The notes under the pieces: model-generated
The model's database searches: none
What the model was told of the DNA's origin: nothing
What the model saw: the letters and a program-made list of their open reading frames with translations, nothing else
Shown here: positions 1-12,200 of the stretch, piece by piece
Layout of the letters: each line of letters opens with the position of its first letter
Numbering within the stretch: position 1 is the first letter of the stretch
Program-made: the position numbers and the translations under genes
DNA from: Fulvia fulva
Taxonomy: Eukaryota; Ascomycota; Dothideomycetes; Mycosphaerellales; Mycosphaerellaceae
NCBI RefSeq assembly: GCF_020509005.1
Contig: NC_063012.1
Span: forward strand, 7,378,001 to 7,442,000
Direction: 5' to 3'
DNA: 64,000 nucleotides

Positions 1-2260
1 AAAGCAGTCGGCTAGAGGGCTATAGTAGAATATATCGCCGGTAAGCTAGAGAGGATGTAGAAGCTAGCAAAATAGGCCCGACAGGACCCTATATAGGGCC
101 CCTCCTTCTCTATCCTAGCGCTACAATCGCCTAGTAGCCCGGTTAGCGACCCTAAGGCTAAGGCGCGTCTACTAGCTAGTAAGTTCTTCCCGCCCCTAGT
201 CGAGGCTGATCTAAGCGACATAAACAGCTCTACTCCCCTAGCCCCTAGCATCGCGGTCTAATAGGAGGTGTCCGAGGGAGAAGTTGCCGCTATACTAAGG
301 AAGTTGCCGGCGAAGAAAGCCCCGGGGCCGGATAGGATCCTAAACGAGCTACTAAAGAAGTGTAGAGATCAACTAGCCCTAGTAGTTATAGCAATATTTA
401 ACGCCTGCCTATAGACCGGATACTACCCGATAGCTTTTAAACAATCGACGACAGTGGTCCTACGTAAGCCGTAGAAGGAAGACTATACGTAGGTGAAGTC
501 GTACCGCCTAATTACGCTCCTTAACACTCTTAGGAAGGCGCTTAAGAAGCTAGTTATAATAAGACTCTCCGAGGCGGTAGAGGAATACTCCCTACTCCCG
601 GACACCTAGATAGGTACGCGCCTATAGCGATCGACGCTATCCGTAATAGAACTTATTACCTCTTAGGTAAAGGCTATCTAGTATAAGAATAGGGACAAGG
701 TGGCTTCCTTACTTAGCCTAGACATATCGGGAGCCTTCGACTACATATTATGCCCGCGGCTACTCTATATCCTAAGGTCGAAAGGACTTCCTAAGTAGCT
801 TGTCAACTTCGTACGGTCCTACCTCTAAAACCGTAGTACGTCGATCCTAGTCGACTAGTATAGAAGCCTATTTCAAGCAGTCTATACTAGAATCCCGTAA
901 GGCTTAACGCTAGTACCTATTCTGTTCCTCTTCTTTATAGCGACGCTACTCCTAGCCCTAGAATCCTAGAACACCGCTACGAGCGGCTTCGTAGACAATA
1001 TAAACATCCTAGCGTAGTCTTCCTCGACTAAGGAGAACTATAGGCTACTAGAAGAGAAGCATAAGATCTACGAGGACTAGGAGGCACGGGGCTCGGTTTG
1101 CCCTAGAAAATTATAATCTAATACACTTTACGCGCCGGCCATAGTTCTATAATATATAAGCTTCTATCTAGATATAGGGGCACACGACTAACCCGGCAAA
1201 TTAGCTTAGGATCCTCGGACTATAGGTAGACCCGGCGCTACGGTAGAGGAAGTACGTATAGGCAATATTACGGAAAGCTAAACAGAATATAGCATTATAC
1301 TAGAGGCTTACTACGTCTATATAGAGGGCGGACTTCCGGTAGTCACGACTTCTATATACGGCTATTATACGGCCAGTCCTTACCTATAGTAGCTAAGTGT
1401 AGTCCTTAGGTAAGAGGGCCTGCCTATCGAAGGGACTCGTCGCGCCGCTAGCGAAGATCTAAAACTAATGCCTAAGGAAGGTCACCGGGGTATATAAGTC
1501 GATACTAACGAGGATACTTAAGTACGAGACCGCTATACCGCCGATCGACCTATATATCTAGGGACTACGGACCTCCTACTTAGGCAAGTCGGCATAGTAC
1601 CTAGTATAGAAGGTCATCGCTAGTGTAGTCGTAAGGGCCCGCGAATCAGTACTAGCGTATAGGGGCATTCGACCCGGAAACGAGCCGAACTACCGGGTAA
1701 GGGACGAACAGCTAGCAATATAATAGGAAGGTAAGAAATCGTTTATAGAGCAACTATATAAAGAGAGGTAGAACAACTAGGTTGTAGGGTATAGTAGACG
1801 CCCTTAGCTAGCGGGACAACCTAAGGAATAGTTAGCTATAAAATCCGCGGTTAAGTACCCCCCGAAGCTTATCTACTACCGCCTTACGAGGGTATAGAGT
1901 AGTATAGTAACCTAACTACGAAGCGAACACATCGGCCTCTAGGGGTACCTATTATAGAGGAAGGTTCTAGGATACACGAATACTAGCTGCCCCTACGGCT
2001 ATCGCTCCTAGAACGTACGGTACGTACTCCTCGTCTGTCCGAGGTAGTCGCTAGGAAGGGGGAAGTAGATAGCAAAGGCGAGGAACCGGACGATTAGGGC
2101 ACTTCTTAACAACGCTAAGGACCTACGGCGTATTACGAACTAGATACTAGAGAAGGGCTAGCTAGAATAGTACCGCCTAGTAGGAGTAGTATAGGAAGAG
2201 AGGATACGGCGTAGCGCGACGAGACCGGCTAGGAGCGGGGGCTAACTAGGTAGTGATATA
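1..2260 (+). pseudogene. LINE ORF2 remnant (RT and C-terminal domain), copy A
   Basis: Degraded ORF2 of copy A. In frame 1 the RT finger region KKAPGPDRILNELLKK is readable from about 316, followed by an SYRLITLLNTL block near 498-535, LSLDISGAF (motif A, near 712) and GFVDN (988-999). The catalytic FVDD of copies C and D (gacgac) is here FVDN (gacaat), which would inactivate RT. Just downstream, near 1077-1090, copy A lacks 5 nt present in copy C, so the frame shifts. A C-terminal zinc-like block (SCPYGYRS ... LLVCPR type) lies at about 1980-2045. Many in-frame TAG codons sit where tryptophan or glutamine is expected. The stop position is uncertain. Confidence 0.85.
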
Positions 2261-2421
2261 GACTACGTACGTTTAGAGGGAAAGCTAAACTAGATAAGGA
2301 GTAGTCGGGGGCGGGAAGGGTTTTCACCTATTCGGGTTTCCCTTTATATATAATAATAGATATATACCTATATAGGCCGGATAGGGTCCTAGAATAGGGG
2401 AATAACAAATCTATCTATCTA
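1..2421 (+). mobile_element. LINE family 1, copy A (3' part, continues left of window)
   Basis: Tad-like non-LTR retrotransposon. The window opens inside ORF2; the reverse transcriptase, the C-terminal cysteine region and the 3' UTR follow, and the copy ends in a short TCTA-repeat tail near 2400-2421. It aligns base for base over long stretches with copy C (31077-34736) and, inverted, with copy D (59066-64000). The 3' UTR carries the family signature gggttttcacctattcggg near 2318. Heavy CA/TG to TA change has filled the frame with TAG. The 3' flank tataggtgtta recurs after copy B. Confidence 0.9.
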
Positions 2422-2432
2422 TATAGGTGTTA
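2422..2432 (+). repeat. 11-bp flank tataggtgtta, left copy
   Basis: This motif directly follows the TCTA tail of LINE copy A and recurs exactly at 9225-9235 after the tail of copy B. The simplest reading is a target-site duplication around the 2433-9224 insertion. Its left edge is blurred because TATA can also belong to the tail. Confidence 0.65.
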
Positions 2433-2790
2433 GTCGACGACGAGAATTACCTATACGTAGTATCGGCTACGAACCTCTCGTCTAGCTACGAGAGAGCTAA
2501 GTATTCTTACGCTAGAGCGTCGTAGGCGCGACGGGCACGTAACGTAGGCGAAGCCGCGGCGAATAGAGGACTACTAGTAAAACGGGTATGAAAACCATCC
2601 GACGAGCGTGTACTCGTGTCGGGAGCGAGTCCCTCTTCTTTCTACGTATAAGAAGGGCGCGGAACCGTGGCCTATACGCTCGATAGGACACCTCTAGTAT
2701 AAGTATAGAATTCTTACCTCTAGAGACCGTAAACCGAGCGGGCCGAGCGACGAATATTAGACGAGCGGACTATAGAACAACAACTAAGCG
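2433..2790. other. Unassigned 358-bp segment between two LINE copies
   Basis: I see no ORF and no match to the LINE, Gypsy or Copia sequence elsewhere in this window in either orientation. If the flanking 11-bp motif is a target-site duplication, this piece belongs to the copy B insertion as a non-LINE 5' extension. It keeps some CG-rich stretches and a few CA/TG pairs near 2590-2640. It could be host DNA, another element fragment or a template-switch product. Confidence 0.4.
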
Positions 2791-3018
2791 GACTTTACGC
2801 GCCGGCTACGGTTCTATAATATATAAGCTTCTATCTAGGTATAGGGGTATACGACTAACCCGGTAAATTAGCTTAGGATCCTCGGACTATAGGTAGACCC
2901 GGCGCTACGGTAGAGGAAGTACGTATAGGCAATATTACGGAAAGCTAAACAGAATATAGCATTATACTAGAGGCTTACTACGTCTATATAGTAGGCGGAC
3001 TTTTAGTAGTTACGACTT

Positions 3019-3034
3019 CTATATACGGCTATTA
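3019..3034 (+). repeat. Target-site duplication of LINE N, left copy
   Basis: The 16-bp ctatatacggctatta at 3019-3034 is repeated exactly at 8151-8166. The uninterrupted version is present once in copy A (near 1350) and once in copy C (near 33668), so the empty site is known. Confidence 0.93.
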
Positions 3035-3256
3035 AGTCTAGAGGGTCTCTAACCTTCGATAAGGCGTCGTAATTGATACCTCTAGAGGATACTAGGAGGT
3101 AGGAAGTGAGTAGAGAGTCGCTAGATAGTGTTCGGCTAGTACTAAGGCTACGACGCTATAAGCAATATAGCGAGTCGGGGTATAATAATTAAGCTCTTCG
3201 ATATTCTATTTAGCTTTCCGGAGGTATATATCTATTATTATATATAAAGGGGGAAA

Positions 3257-4530
3257 ATGGCGACGACGACGCTAGTAGACGACCGAGAGCAAGGGGGAGA
3301 CGAGTAGAGGACGCTCTATAAGAAGGCGGAAGAGATAGTAGCGGTAGAAGAAGGGAGGTTTCCGGAGAGAGTACTAAAAGGAGTAATAAGCGAACTGCTC
3401 GGGGGACTAAAGGCGCTCAAACGACAAATAAGCACTACGATCAATATAGCAATCGAGGTAGTAACACGAAACGTAAGAAACAACCCTTAAAGAGACCCGA
3501 GACAGACCTAGGGCCTAACGACCTAGGTAACAATCGCGAGCTAACCTACCCCCCCCTTAAAGCACAGTACTACGAGTCTATATTACGGACTAGAAAGAGA
3601 AGGAAGAGATAGGAAAGATAACCGGGAGGGAGATAGTCGAGAAGATCGGAGTAAAGGGAATAGTAGGGGTAAGGGCAGACAATAAAGGGGTCAAGCTGTT
3701 TATAGTATACGTATAGGACAAGAAGGCCCTCAAAATAAATAAGGAGTGGACACTAAAGATCGGGAGCACAGCGAAAGTCTCCTATTAATAGTATATAGTA
3801 ATTGCGTATAGGGTCCTACGAACCTTTGACATATAGAGGGATATACTAAACCTCTAGAGGCAAAACTAGGTAACAGCACTAGGACTATAGATCACAGAGA
3901 CAGCGTAGGTCAAGAAGAAGATAGAGGAGGGCAAGAGGGCCTCCTCGCTGATCTTATAGGTTGTAATACTAGAGCAAGCGAACAAGGTCTTAGACTAAGG
4001 GTTGTACTAGGACTTTAAGAGGCTAGATATAGAAATCTATTAGAGTAACTATAGAATCCTTTAATGTTTCAACTGTCAATAGTACGGACATATTGCCCTA
4101 AAGTATAGCAAAGCTACACTAGTCTACTCCTACTATACTAGTGATTACGCGACCTAAGAGTACTAAAAACGGAAGGAGGACATAAGATACGTAGTATATA
4201 GGAGAAAACACCCGGTATAGTCAAACTAATGCCTAGTTAGACTATTAGCCTAGTAGAGAGCGCGGGAAGCAAGGGTAATAACACTAACTAGGTTCCTAGT
4301 AGGTGAATAGAAACAACTAGAAAGAACTACCCACCCGAATAAGAGACCCTAGCTATAAGAGGAGCTACAAATAGTGCTAGTAATAGGGAGACTAACGTTC
4401 TTATACAAGGCAGCGTAGAGCAATAGACAAGTAAGAATCAACTAAATGATAGGGAGCCAACCCTAAAGGGAAGAACAGGAGGAGGGACGGGAAAACTAAT
4501 AGTAAGACTAACAGCAAGACTAAACGGACC
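3257..4530 (+). pseudogene. LINE ORF1 (gag-like) remnant, copy N
   Basis: The start is an ATG at 3257 that aligns with the ORF1 start of copy E. In most Tad-like elements ORF1 encodes a nucleic-acid-binding protein of the ribonucleoprotein particle. Readable residues begin MATTTLVDDREQGGDE. A zinc-knuckle block near 4065-4250 shows CFNCQ ... YGHIALK with several expected cysteines and histidines now tyrosine (TGC to TAC, CAC to TAC). The knuckle frame differs from the ATG frame, so at least one indel lies between. TAG and TAA codons interrupt throughout. The exact end is not resolved. Confidence 0.82.
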
Positions 4531-4549
4531 TAGACACAAACATGTCCTA

Positions 4550-7500
4550 ATGCCTTATACTAATAGACTATTAATCATTCAGTATAATGTAAATAGAAGC
4601 AAAGACAAGGTCCAAAGGAGCTTTCTACAAGCCTTAGACCCGGAGGAACACCACATTATAGCAATATAGGAACTATAGATCAACCTATACTCTAGGATTC
4701 TATTAACTGTACGAGACCCGAGATACCACGTAGTAATAAATAGAACCGAGGGAGTCCTACGAACTTGTATCTATGTCAGTAAGAAGGTACTAGTAGAGGA
4801 CTAGTAGGCCTAGCCGAGAACCGATAGGGATATCACTATAGTATAGCTTAAAACAACTTAAGGCCAGGTCCTAATCTATAGCGTATACAACCTACCTTTA
4901 GAGTCCAGAAGCAGTACATAACTATATACGCTAGGAAGGCTCCCGGAAGTAATAGACTAACAAAACTATAATATTGTAATAGGAGATTTCAACCTCTACT
5001 ACCTAAAGTAGGGATCGGACTTCACCCTAGTACACTACTTCTTAGTAGGGAGGCTTATTAGTCAGATAGAAACAGCCTAAATGGACTTGATCACGCTAAA
5101 GGGAACAGAAACTTAGGCTAGAAACAACAGTTCTAGCACGCTAGACCTATACTTTATGTCCTACGCCTTAATACGACGGGTAGAAAGCTATATAGTCAAT
5201 GACTAACTAGAGTCCTTATCAGACTACTATCTAATCCAAACCGATATCCAACTTATAGTTAAGGAGGAGAGGGAACCTAAGAGGAGGCTCTACTAGAAGC
5301 AGGCCGAGTAGACACTAGTATAGTAGCGGCTAGAAGGTGAACTAGAACAGGTAAACATTGACAATATATATATAACGGAGGGGATTAACTAAGTAGTGGA
5401 GCAGCTAACAGAAGCTATATAAAGGGCAGCCTAGGCCTATATACCTAAGAAGAGATGGTCGCTATACTAGAAGCTATACTAGACACTAGAGTATATAACT
5501 AAAGTTAAGGAGGCAAGGAGAGCAAGAAGGAGATAGGAGTAACGACGTACCTAAACAAACTAGGAAGCCTATAACAACGCGTACAAAGTAAAGAAGGCGT
5601 AGATCAGAAGAGACAAGACGTAGGAGTAGAGGTCAACTATAGGGATGATTATAGAACACCCGGAACAAATCTAGAGACTAGTAGAATAGGCTAGGAAACT
5701 AGACGAGGAACGGAACTCCCCGCCCTAGTTTCCCTTAATATAGGACTAAGACGGGGAAACGTAAGCCACTCCGATAGGGAAAGCGAAAGCATTCGTAGAC
5801 TACTTCTTCGGGACTTAGGTAGAGGTAGACCTAAGCAATATCCTAGGAATATACATTCCTCCGCTAAGGGAGGCTAACTAGTAAGTGTCTACTATAGAGA
5901 TCGGAAACATTATTAAGAAACTAAAGGGCAACAAAGCCCTAGGCCTAGACAAGATCCCTAACTATTACCTAAAAGCTAGTAGTAGCCTTATTACTCTAGT
6001 GCTTACGCCAATCTTTACCTAGTGTATAAAGTAGGGGTATTACCTAAAGGCCTTTAGGCAATTACTGACTTACGTCCTAAGGAAACCCTAAAAGGAACAC
6101 TATACCAAGTTGAAGTCATATAGACCAATTGCGTTACTAAATACACTAGGGAAGCTCCTAGAGAAGGTCGTGGCTATAAGGCTTACCGGAATAGTAGAAG
6201 AACATAACCTCCTCCCGGTAACGTAAATAGGGAGGAGACAAAAGAGATCTACCCTTATAGTAGTCGAACTGATCATAGAGCAAATCAGACATATCTAGCA
6301 CTATAGCAATAACAAGGTAGCCTCACTACTTTCACTAGACATATTAGGGGCTTTCGACAACGTGTCCTACGTAAGGCTCCTATATATCCTTAGAATAAAA
6401 AGCATCCTAGCCTAGATAGTATACTTTATATAGTCATTCCTTAAGGACAGAACAACCTAGATCCTTCTAGGGTCCTTTAAAGCCCCGTAGACCCTAATTA
6501 CGAACACGGGCATCCTATCGGGCTCTATACTCTCCCTAATTCTGTTCCTCCTCTTTATAGCCGACCTGACCCTACTCCTAGAAACAGTAAACACCTTAGT
6601 ATCGGGGTTTGTAGATAACACAAATATCCTAGCGTAGTCGGGGTCTATAGAGGAAAACTGCGCACTCCTAGAGGAGAGATATAGACAATACGAAAAGTGG
6701 GCAAGAGAGTATAGGGCAAAATTTGTACCGGACAAGTACTAACTTATCTATTTTAGTAAGGTAAAGACAAAATATAACTTGGTAGCACTAGTAAAAATCT
6801 AGGGGTTCGAAACCTATCCTATAAGGGAACTTAGAGTCCTTAGGATATAGCTAGACCCGAAACTTAGCTAGGGACTATAAGTGAAGAAGGCGTAAGCGAG
6901 AGCGGACACTAATAGACAATTAATCGAGAGACTCACTACGTTAACCTAGGGGGCGACCTTCACAAAGGCCTAGACTATGTACAAGGCCATTATTAAGCCC
7001 GTAATGCTATATAGAGCAGCAATTTGGGCAGCGGAAAAACACATCCCGAAGAGAATTAAGGACCCCCTTAATAGAGCGTAGGCAGCCTACCTAAAGAGAG
7101 TACTAGGGGTATATAAGTCAACCCCTTATAGGACAATAGAAATGGAATCAGGTATAGCCCCTATTAGGGAGTACATCTAGGGCATAAGGTGTCAATACGT
7201 AGAGAAGACATTAGCATACCTAGCCTAGGGAACTATCTAAGCAGCTACTTAAGGGATAAGAACCTAGTAGGAGAGGAGGAGAAGACCTAACCGGCCATAT
7301 ATAATCCTATAGAAGGAAGCAGACCTAAAAATATCATAGGAAATCCTAGTAGCCCTTGAACAGAGAGAAGCTCTAAGGGAGCAAGCTAATATAGGGGACA
7401 AAGGGAAAAAGAAGTAAAGCTAAGTAGAAAGGATCGTAGGTCACCTATAGGAAACGCGTTAGAACCAAAAACCGGTAAGCCTAGGAGCCCTACTAGCGGC

Positions 7501-7951
7501 CAGGACCTTCGGGAGGTATAACTACCTTATCTACAAAGACCTAAAGAGGGCGGAAGCAAGCATAGCTATCTAGATTCGCTTAAAGCACATTAGGCTAAGA
7601 GTATACTTATACTAAAGAAGAGTCCTAGGATACGATTCCAAACGTTGCCCCTATAGCTACCTATCCTAAAACCCGGAGTACATAGTACTGAACTGTACTA
7701 AGTGGGTAAAAGGGAGAAGCTAGTAGAGGGCGAAGGCAAGAGACAGGCAACACTAGGCCATCATCTAGGACAGACAAGATATAAGGAGAGTAATAAGATA
7801 GATCCTTAACGAGGACTACCTAGAGCAATTCTCCCTAGTAGTAGAAACGGAAAGGTGGATAGAAAGGAGGGAGAGAGAGAGAAGAGCCGGGGAAACAGAA
7901 GGGAGAAAGGGAATCGAGAGGAGGACATCACTAGGGTTACGGGCAAGGTAG
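4550..7951 (+). pseudogene. LINE ORF2 (endonuclease-RT) remnant, copy N
   Basis: ATG at 4550 and TAG ending at 7951 are in the same frame (1134 codons), matching the 1129-codon span in copy E. The AP-endonuclease region near the start reads LLIIQYNVNRSKDKV and later GDFNLYYL (near 4983-5007). RT motifs include NKALGLDKIPN (about 5930), SYRPIALLNTLGKLLEK (about 6117), LSLDILGAFDNV (about 6333) and GFVDN at 6608-6619. The second catalytic aspartate is asparagine (gataac), consistent with TG to TA change. A C-terminal cysteine/histidine motif is near 7640-7700. In-frame TAG codons make it non-coding. Confidence 0.9.
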
Positions 7952-8150
7952 TTATAGGGTAACAACTATAACACTAGCGTACCCCAAAGGAAGGAGAACG
8001 AAAGGACAAGATAGGAAAGAACGAGGAGGGCAAAGACGAGGAGGTTTTTATCCGTTAATCGGGTTTCCTACCTACACAAATAGACCTAAATAGCGAGAGA
8101 CCTATATAGGCTATAGGGCACTAAAACAGGCGAATAAATAATCTATCTAT

Positions 8151-8166
8151 CTATATACGGCTATTA
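8151..8166 (+). repeat. Target-site duplication of LINE N, right copy
   Basis: Exact copy of 3019-3034, directly after the TCTA tail of LINE N. Confidence 0.93.
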
Positions 8167-9224
8167 TACGGCTAGTCCTTACCTATAGTAGCTAAGTATA
8201 GTCCTTAGGCGAGAGGGCCTACCTATTAAAGGGACTCGTCGCGCCGTTAGCGAAGATCTAAAACTAATGCCTAAGGAAGGTCACTAGGGTATACAAGTCG
8301 ATACTAATAAGGATGCTTAAGTACGAGACCGCTATACCGCCGATCGACCTATATATCTAGGAACTACGGACCTCCTACTTAGGCAAGTCGGTATAGTACC
8401 TAGTATAGAAGGTCATCGCTAGTATAGTCGTAAGGGCCTACGAATTAGTACTAGCGTATAAGGGCATTCGACCCGGAAACGAGCCGAACTACCGGGTAAG
8501 GGACGAATAGCTAGTAATACGATAGGAGGGTAAGAAATCGTTTATAGAGTAACTATAGAAAGAGAGGTAGAACAACTAGGTTATAGGGTATAGTAGATGC
8601 CCTTAGCTAGCGGGACAACCTAAGGAATAGTTAGCTACAAAATCCGCGGTTAAGTACCCCCCGAAGCTTATCTACTACCGCCTTACGAGGGTATAGAGTA
8701 GTATAGTAACTTAACTACGAAGCGAACATATCGGCCTCTAGGGGTACCTATTATAGAGGAAGGTTCTAGAATATATAAATACTAGCTACCCCTACGGCCA
8801 TTATTCCTAGAATGTACGGTATATACTCCTTATCTATCTAAGATAGTCGCTAGGAAGGGGGAAGTAGATAGTAAAGGCGAGGAACCGGACGATTAGGGTA
8901 CTTCTTAATAACGTTAAGGACCTACGGCGTATTACGAACTAGATACTAGAGAAGGGCTAGCTAGAATAGTACCGCCTAGTAGGAGTAGTATAGGAAGAGA
9001 GGATACGGCGTAGCGTAACGAGACCGGCTAGGAGCGGGGGCTAACGGGATAGTAATATAGACTACGTACGTTTAGAGGGAAAGCTAATCTAGATAAGGAG
9101 AAGTCGGGGGCGGGAAGGGTTTTCACCTATTCGGGTTTCCCTTTGTATATAACTATAGATATATACCTATATAGGCCGAATAGGGTCCTAGAATAGGGGA
9201 ATAACAAATCTATCTATCTATCTA

Positions 9225-9235
9225 TATAGGTGTTA
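9225..9235 (+). repeat. 11-bp flank tataggtgtta, right copy
   Basis: Identical to 2422-2432 and directly follows the tail of LINE B. Gypsy G1 sequence begins immediately to the right. Confidence 0.65.
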
Positions 9236-12200
9236 CGACTATATTAGCGACTATATCGGCTTCGGTAGTGTCGGACTCGATAGTTATCGGCGGTAGTAGT
9301 ACTAGATACTAGCCTTCGAGTAGTAGAAAGTCGGGATAATCGGCTCGCTAAAGTAACGAGGTATAAAAGTAGTTATCGAGTCCTACTATAGCGTTCGACA
9401 ATCTCAGTTTATATAAGAGCTTAGCTAGTATAACTTCTATAATCTAGTACGGGCTAGCGTATCTTCTATCGAGCTTCTTAGATAGTCGAGTCGTACGGAT
9501 GTTCTTAGTACTTAGGTATACCTAGTCGCCTACTTTATAGTCTAGCGGAATGCTTCGGTAGCGGTTTACTACTTTAGCTTAGAGAGCTTATAACATCCGT
9601 ATATTTTGTTAAAGGTACTTATAAAGGTCGTAAATCCGGCGTACGAAGGCTTTAGCCGATCGCGTATCTAGTCGCTAGAGAGTAGTTAGTCCTCCCTCTT
9701 TTCTAGCGCTTAGGTCTACGCGCTCTATAAACTTAGGGTTATAGCCTAAAGTAGCGTAGAATAGCGACATACTAGTAGTTTTAGAAAGGTAGTTATTAAT
9801 CGCGAACTAAGCTAGATAAAGCTATTCTACCTAGTTATCTTATGCCTCGTTAGTAAATATATAGAGATACTATTCTATTACTTAGTTAGTACGTTCCGAC
9901 TGTCTATTAGTTTCTAGGTAGTATAAAGAACCTAGCTTACGACTTATACGAAGCATCTTATAAAGTTTCTTCTAGAAGGTAGTAACCTATTGTTTGCCGC
10001 GGTCTAAAGTAATAGTGTTAGGAAATCCGCGTCGGGAGAATATATACTTAAGGAAAAGTCTTGCCGTATTCTATATAGTTATCGCTCCGATCGGAATCAG
10101 CTCGACTTCCTTTGTTAGCCTATCTATTACGGTTATAATGTTATTATAGGTCATGCTATCGAGGGTACTATTAGGAAGTCCGACTACGAAGTCTACCGCG
10201 ATATACCTCTAAGGTCGGTCCGGTACTAAAAGTAGGTATAATAATCTAGGTAGCTAGGAGTATAGAGATTTCGTCGTACGGTATATACGGTAATTCGCGG
10301 TATATCTACGTACTAATCTTACTAAGCTAGGCTAATAGAATTCTCGTGCTACGAGTTTATAGGTTCGAGCTCGTCCTAGATATCCTACTACTAGAGCGTT
10401 ATAATTTATTCTAATAAGCCGAGTCCGTAGGGCCTAGTTATTAGGTATCTATAGGCTCTAACTATCGTACTAGTTTCGTATATATAATATGTTACTATCT
10501 ACCTTATAGTACGTAGGGTATATCTTCGCCTTCTATAAGAGTAGAGGGATAGTACTTTCTTTCCGTAGTATCTTAATTGCCGCCTTAAGTTCTTAGTCTA
10601 GGGCGTAAGTAGTCGTTATACGGTACTCGAGTTTAGCTTCGACTTTAGCTTTATTCGTAGTCTATACTTCCTAAGCTAGTACTAGCTATGTTTATAGTAC
10701 CTATTCTAGTTCTAGAATAAACTCGATTGCTTTAGGACTTAGGCGAGTCGTCTCTTCTTCTTTAGGCGTATCTTCGATAGTAGCTCGTATAGAGTCGATC
10801 TTAAGGAATCGCTCTAGCGGAAGTAATGTCTAATACTAGTACTAATTTCTCGGATCGTCTACCCCCTACGGAAGGTCCTAGCTACGTCTCGTTAGGCTGT
10901 CTAGCTTCGTTCCTTATATACCTAGGCGGTATATAATCTAGAAGTTAAATTATAATAGAAATTCTGCCTATCGCGCTTATCGGCGATTTAGCTACTTTAT
11001 AGTCATAAAATATTCGAGGTTCTTATAGTCTATAAACACTTTGACTAGATCGCCGTCCTCGTCTACTTCGTAAGTAAGCTCCGGGCGCTACTCTTCGAAT
11101 ACTTTAATAATCGCGAGGAGTTCCTTATCGTAGATCTCGTATTTATACTCCTAGAGGCTTAGCTTCTTCGAATAGAAAGCTATAGGATGTAATACTCCCT
11201 ACTCGTCGTATTATAAGAGTATACCTATATTAATAAAGTCTAAGGAGTTAGTCTCGACGACGGTCTACCTACCCGGTATATAGTATACTAGTATACCCGC
11301 CTTACTAAACGCTACTTTTAACGCCTCGAATGCCCTCTAGTAATTATTAGTCCACTTGATTCTACGGTTCTTATAATTACTAGGCCTATCTAACTTCGTT
11401 AGGTTAGTTAATAGGGATATAATACGAGAGAAGGCCTCGATAAACCTACGGTAGAAGTTCGCAAATCCTAGGAAGGCTTAGACATCCTTAAGATTCGTTA
11501 GTACTTCCTAGGTCTATATATATTCTAATTTCTCCGGGTCTATCTCGATGCCCTAGGGTATAATAATAAGGCCTAGATATTGGATACGTTCCTAGTAGAA
11601 CTCGGACTTATCGATATTAATAGTAAGCCCGGTATCTCGTAGCTTAATTATTACCTTTCGTACGTATTCGACGTGTTCCTCTAGAGTGTTACTAAAGATA
11701 AGGACGTTATCTAGATATACTAACACAAAGTCATCTAGATGTTCCTATAGAACCTTATTAATATATAACTAAAAGGTTACGGGTCCGTTATAGAGGCCGA
11801 ACGGCAATACGAGGCATTCGTATATACTATAGCGTATTACAAAAGCTATTAGCTACTCGTACCCTTCCGCGATACGTAACTTATTAGAGGCTACTATAAT
11901 ATCTAGTTTCGTAAAGTACTTCTTTCCGTATATACGGTTAAGCGTTTCCTATATTAATAGAATAGAATAGCGATTCTTAATAGTAATAGCGTTTAGCCTA
12001 CGGTAGTTAATATATACTCGTAGCCCTCCTCTAGGCTTTCTTACTACTAATACCGGTGCCGGTGACTAGCTCATTTTCTGACCGGCCTTACGTACCTTAC
12101 CTTCTAAAGTCTGTTCGAGTAACTATTTCTTAACGGCTTTATTCTCCTTCTCGGCTGGTCCGTATAGCTTTCGATATAGCGGTTCTTAAGATCTACCGGG

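Larger units (their letters stand above)
3035..8150 (+). mobile_element. Full-length Tad-like LINE, copy N, nested in copy B
   Basis: A 5.1-kb non-LTR element with about 220 bp of 5' UTR, ORF1 with zinc knuckles, ORF2 with AP endonuclease, RT and a C-terminal cysteine motif, a 3' UTR and a tail of TCTA repeats at about 8141-8150. A 16-bp target-site duplication flanks it. It is related at protein level to copies E, F and J but is a separate nucleotide family. CA/TG depletion is heavy throughout. Confidence 0.93.
2791..9224 (+). mobile_element. LINE family 1, copy B (5'-truncated, split by copy N)
   Basis: The sequence starting near 2791 (actttacgcgccggctacgg) matches copy A from about 1126, downstream of the RT active site, so the 5' end is truncated. 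Homology runs to 3034, breaks for the nested LINE N, and resumes at 8151 (ctatatacggctattatacg), continuing through the 3' UTR to a TCTA tail at about 9207-9224. Removing 3035-8166 restores an alignment with copy A. It retains only the C-terminal part of ORF2 and the 3' UTR. Confidence 0.88.

Noticed and set aside
12..251. Recurrent 79-residue frame on the strand opposite LINE ORF2 (also 32320-32559 and 61239-61478)
   Set aside because: It is antisense to the same ORF2 segment in three LINE copies and exists because TAG/CTA-rich mutated DNA leaves that frame free of stops. It is conserved only because the LINE is.
1100..2260. RNase H domain at the end of LINE ORF2
   Set aside because: The post-RT region aligns between families but shows no DEDD-type RNase H motifs; a cysteine/histidine motif is present.
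2433..2790. 5'-inverted LINE segment (twin priming) as explanation for the orphan segment
   Set aside because: I compared its reverse complement with the LINE family 1 sequence by eye and found no match.
8141..8160. TCTA repeats as an independent microsatellite
   Set aside because: They occur at the 3' end of LINE copies, next to target-site duplications where these could be identified, so they are element tails.
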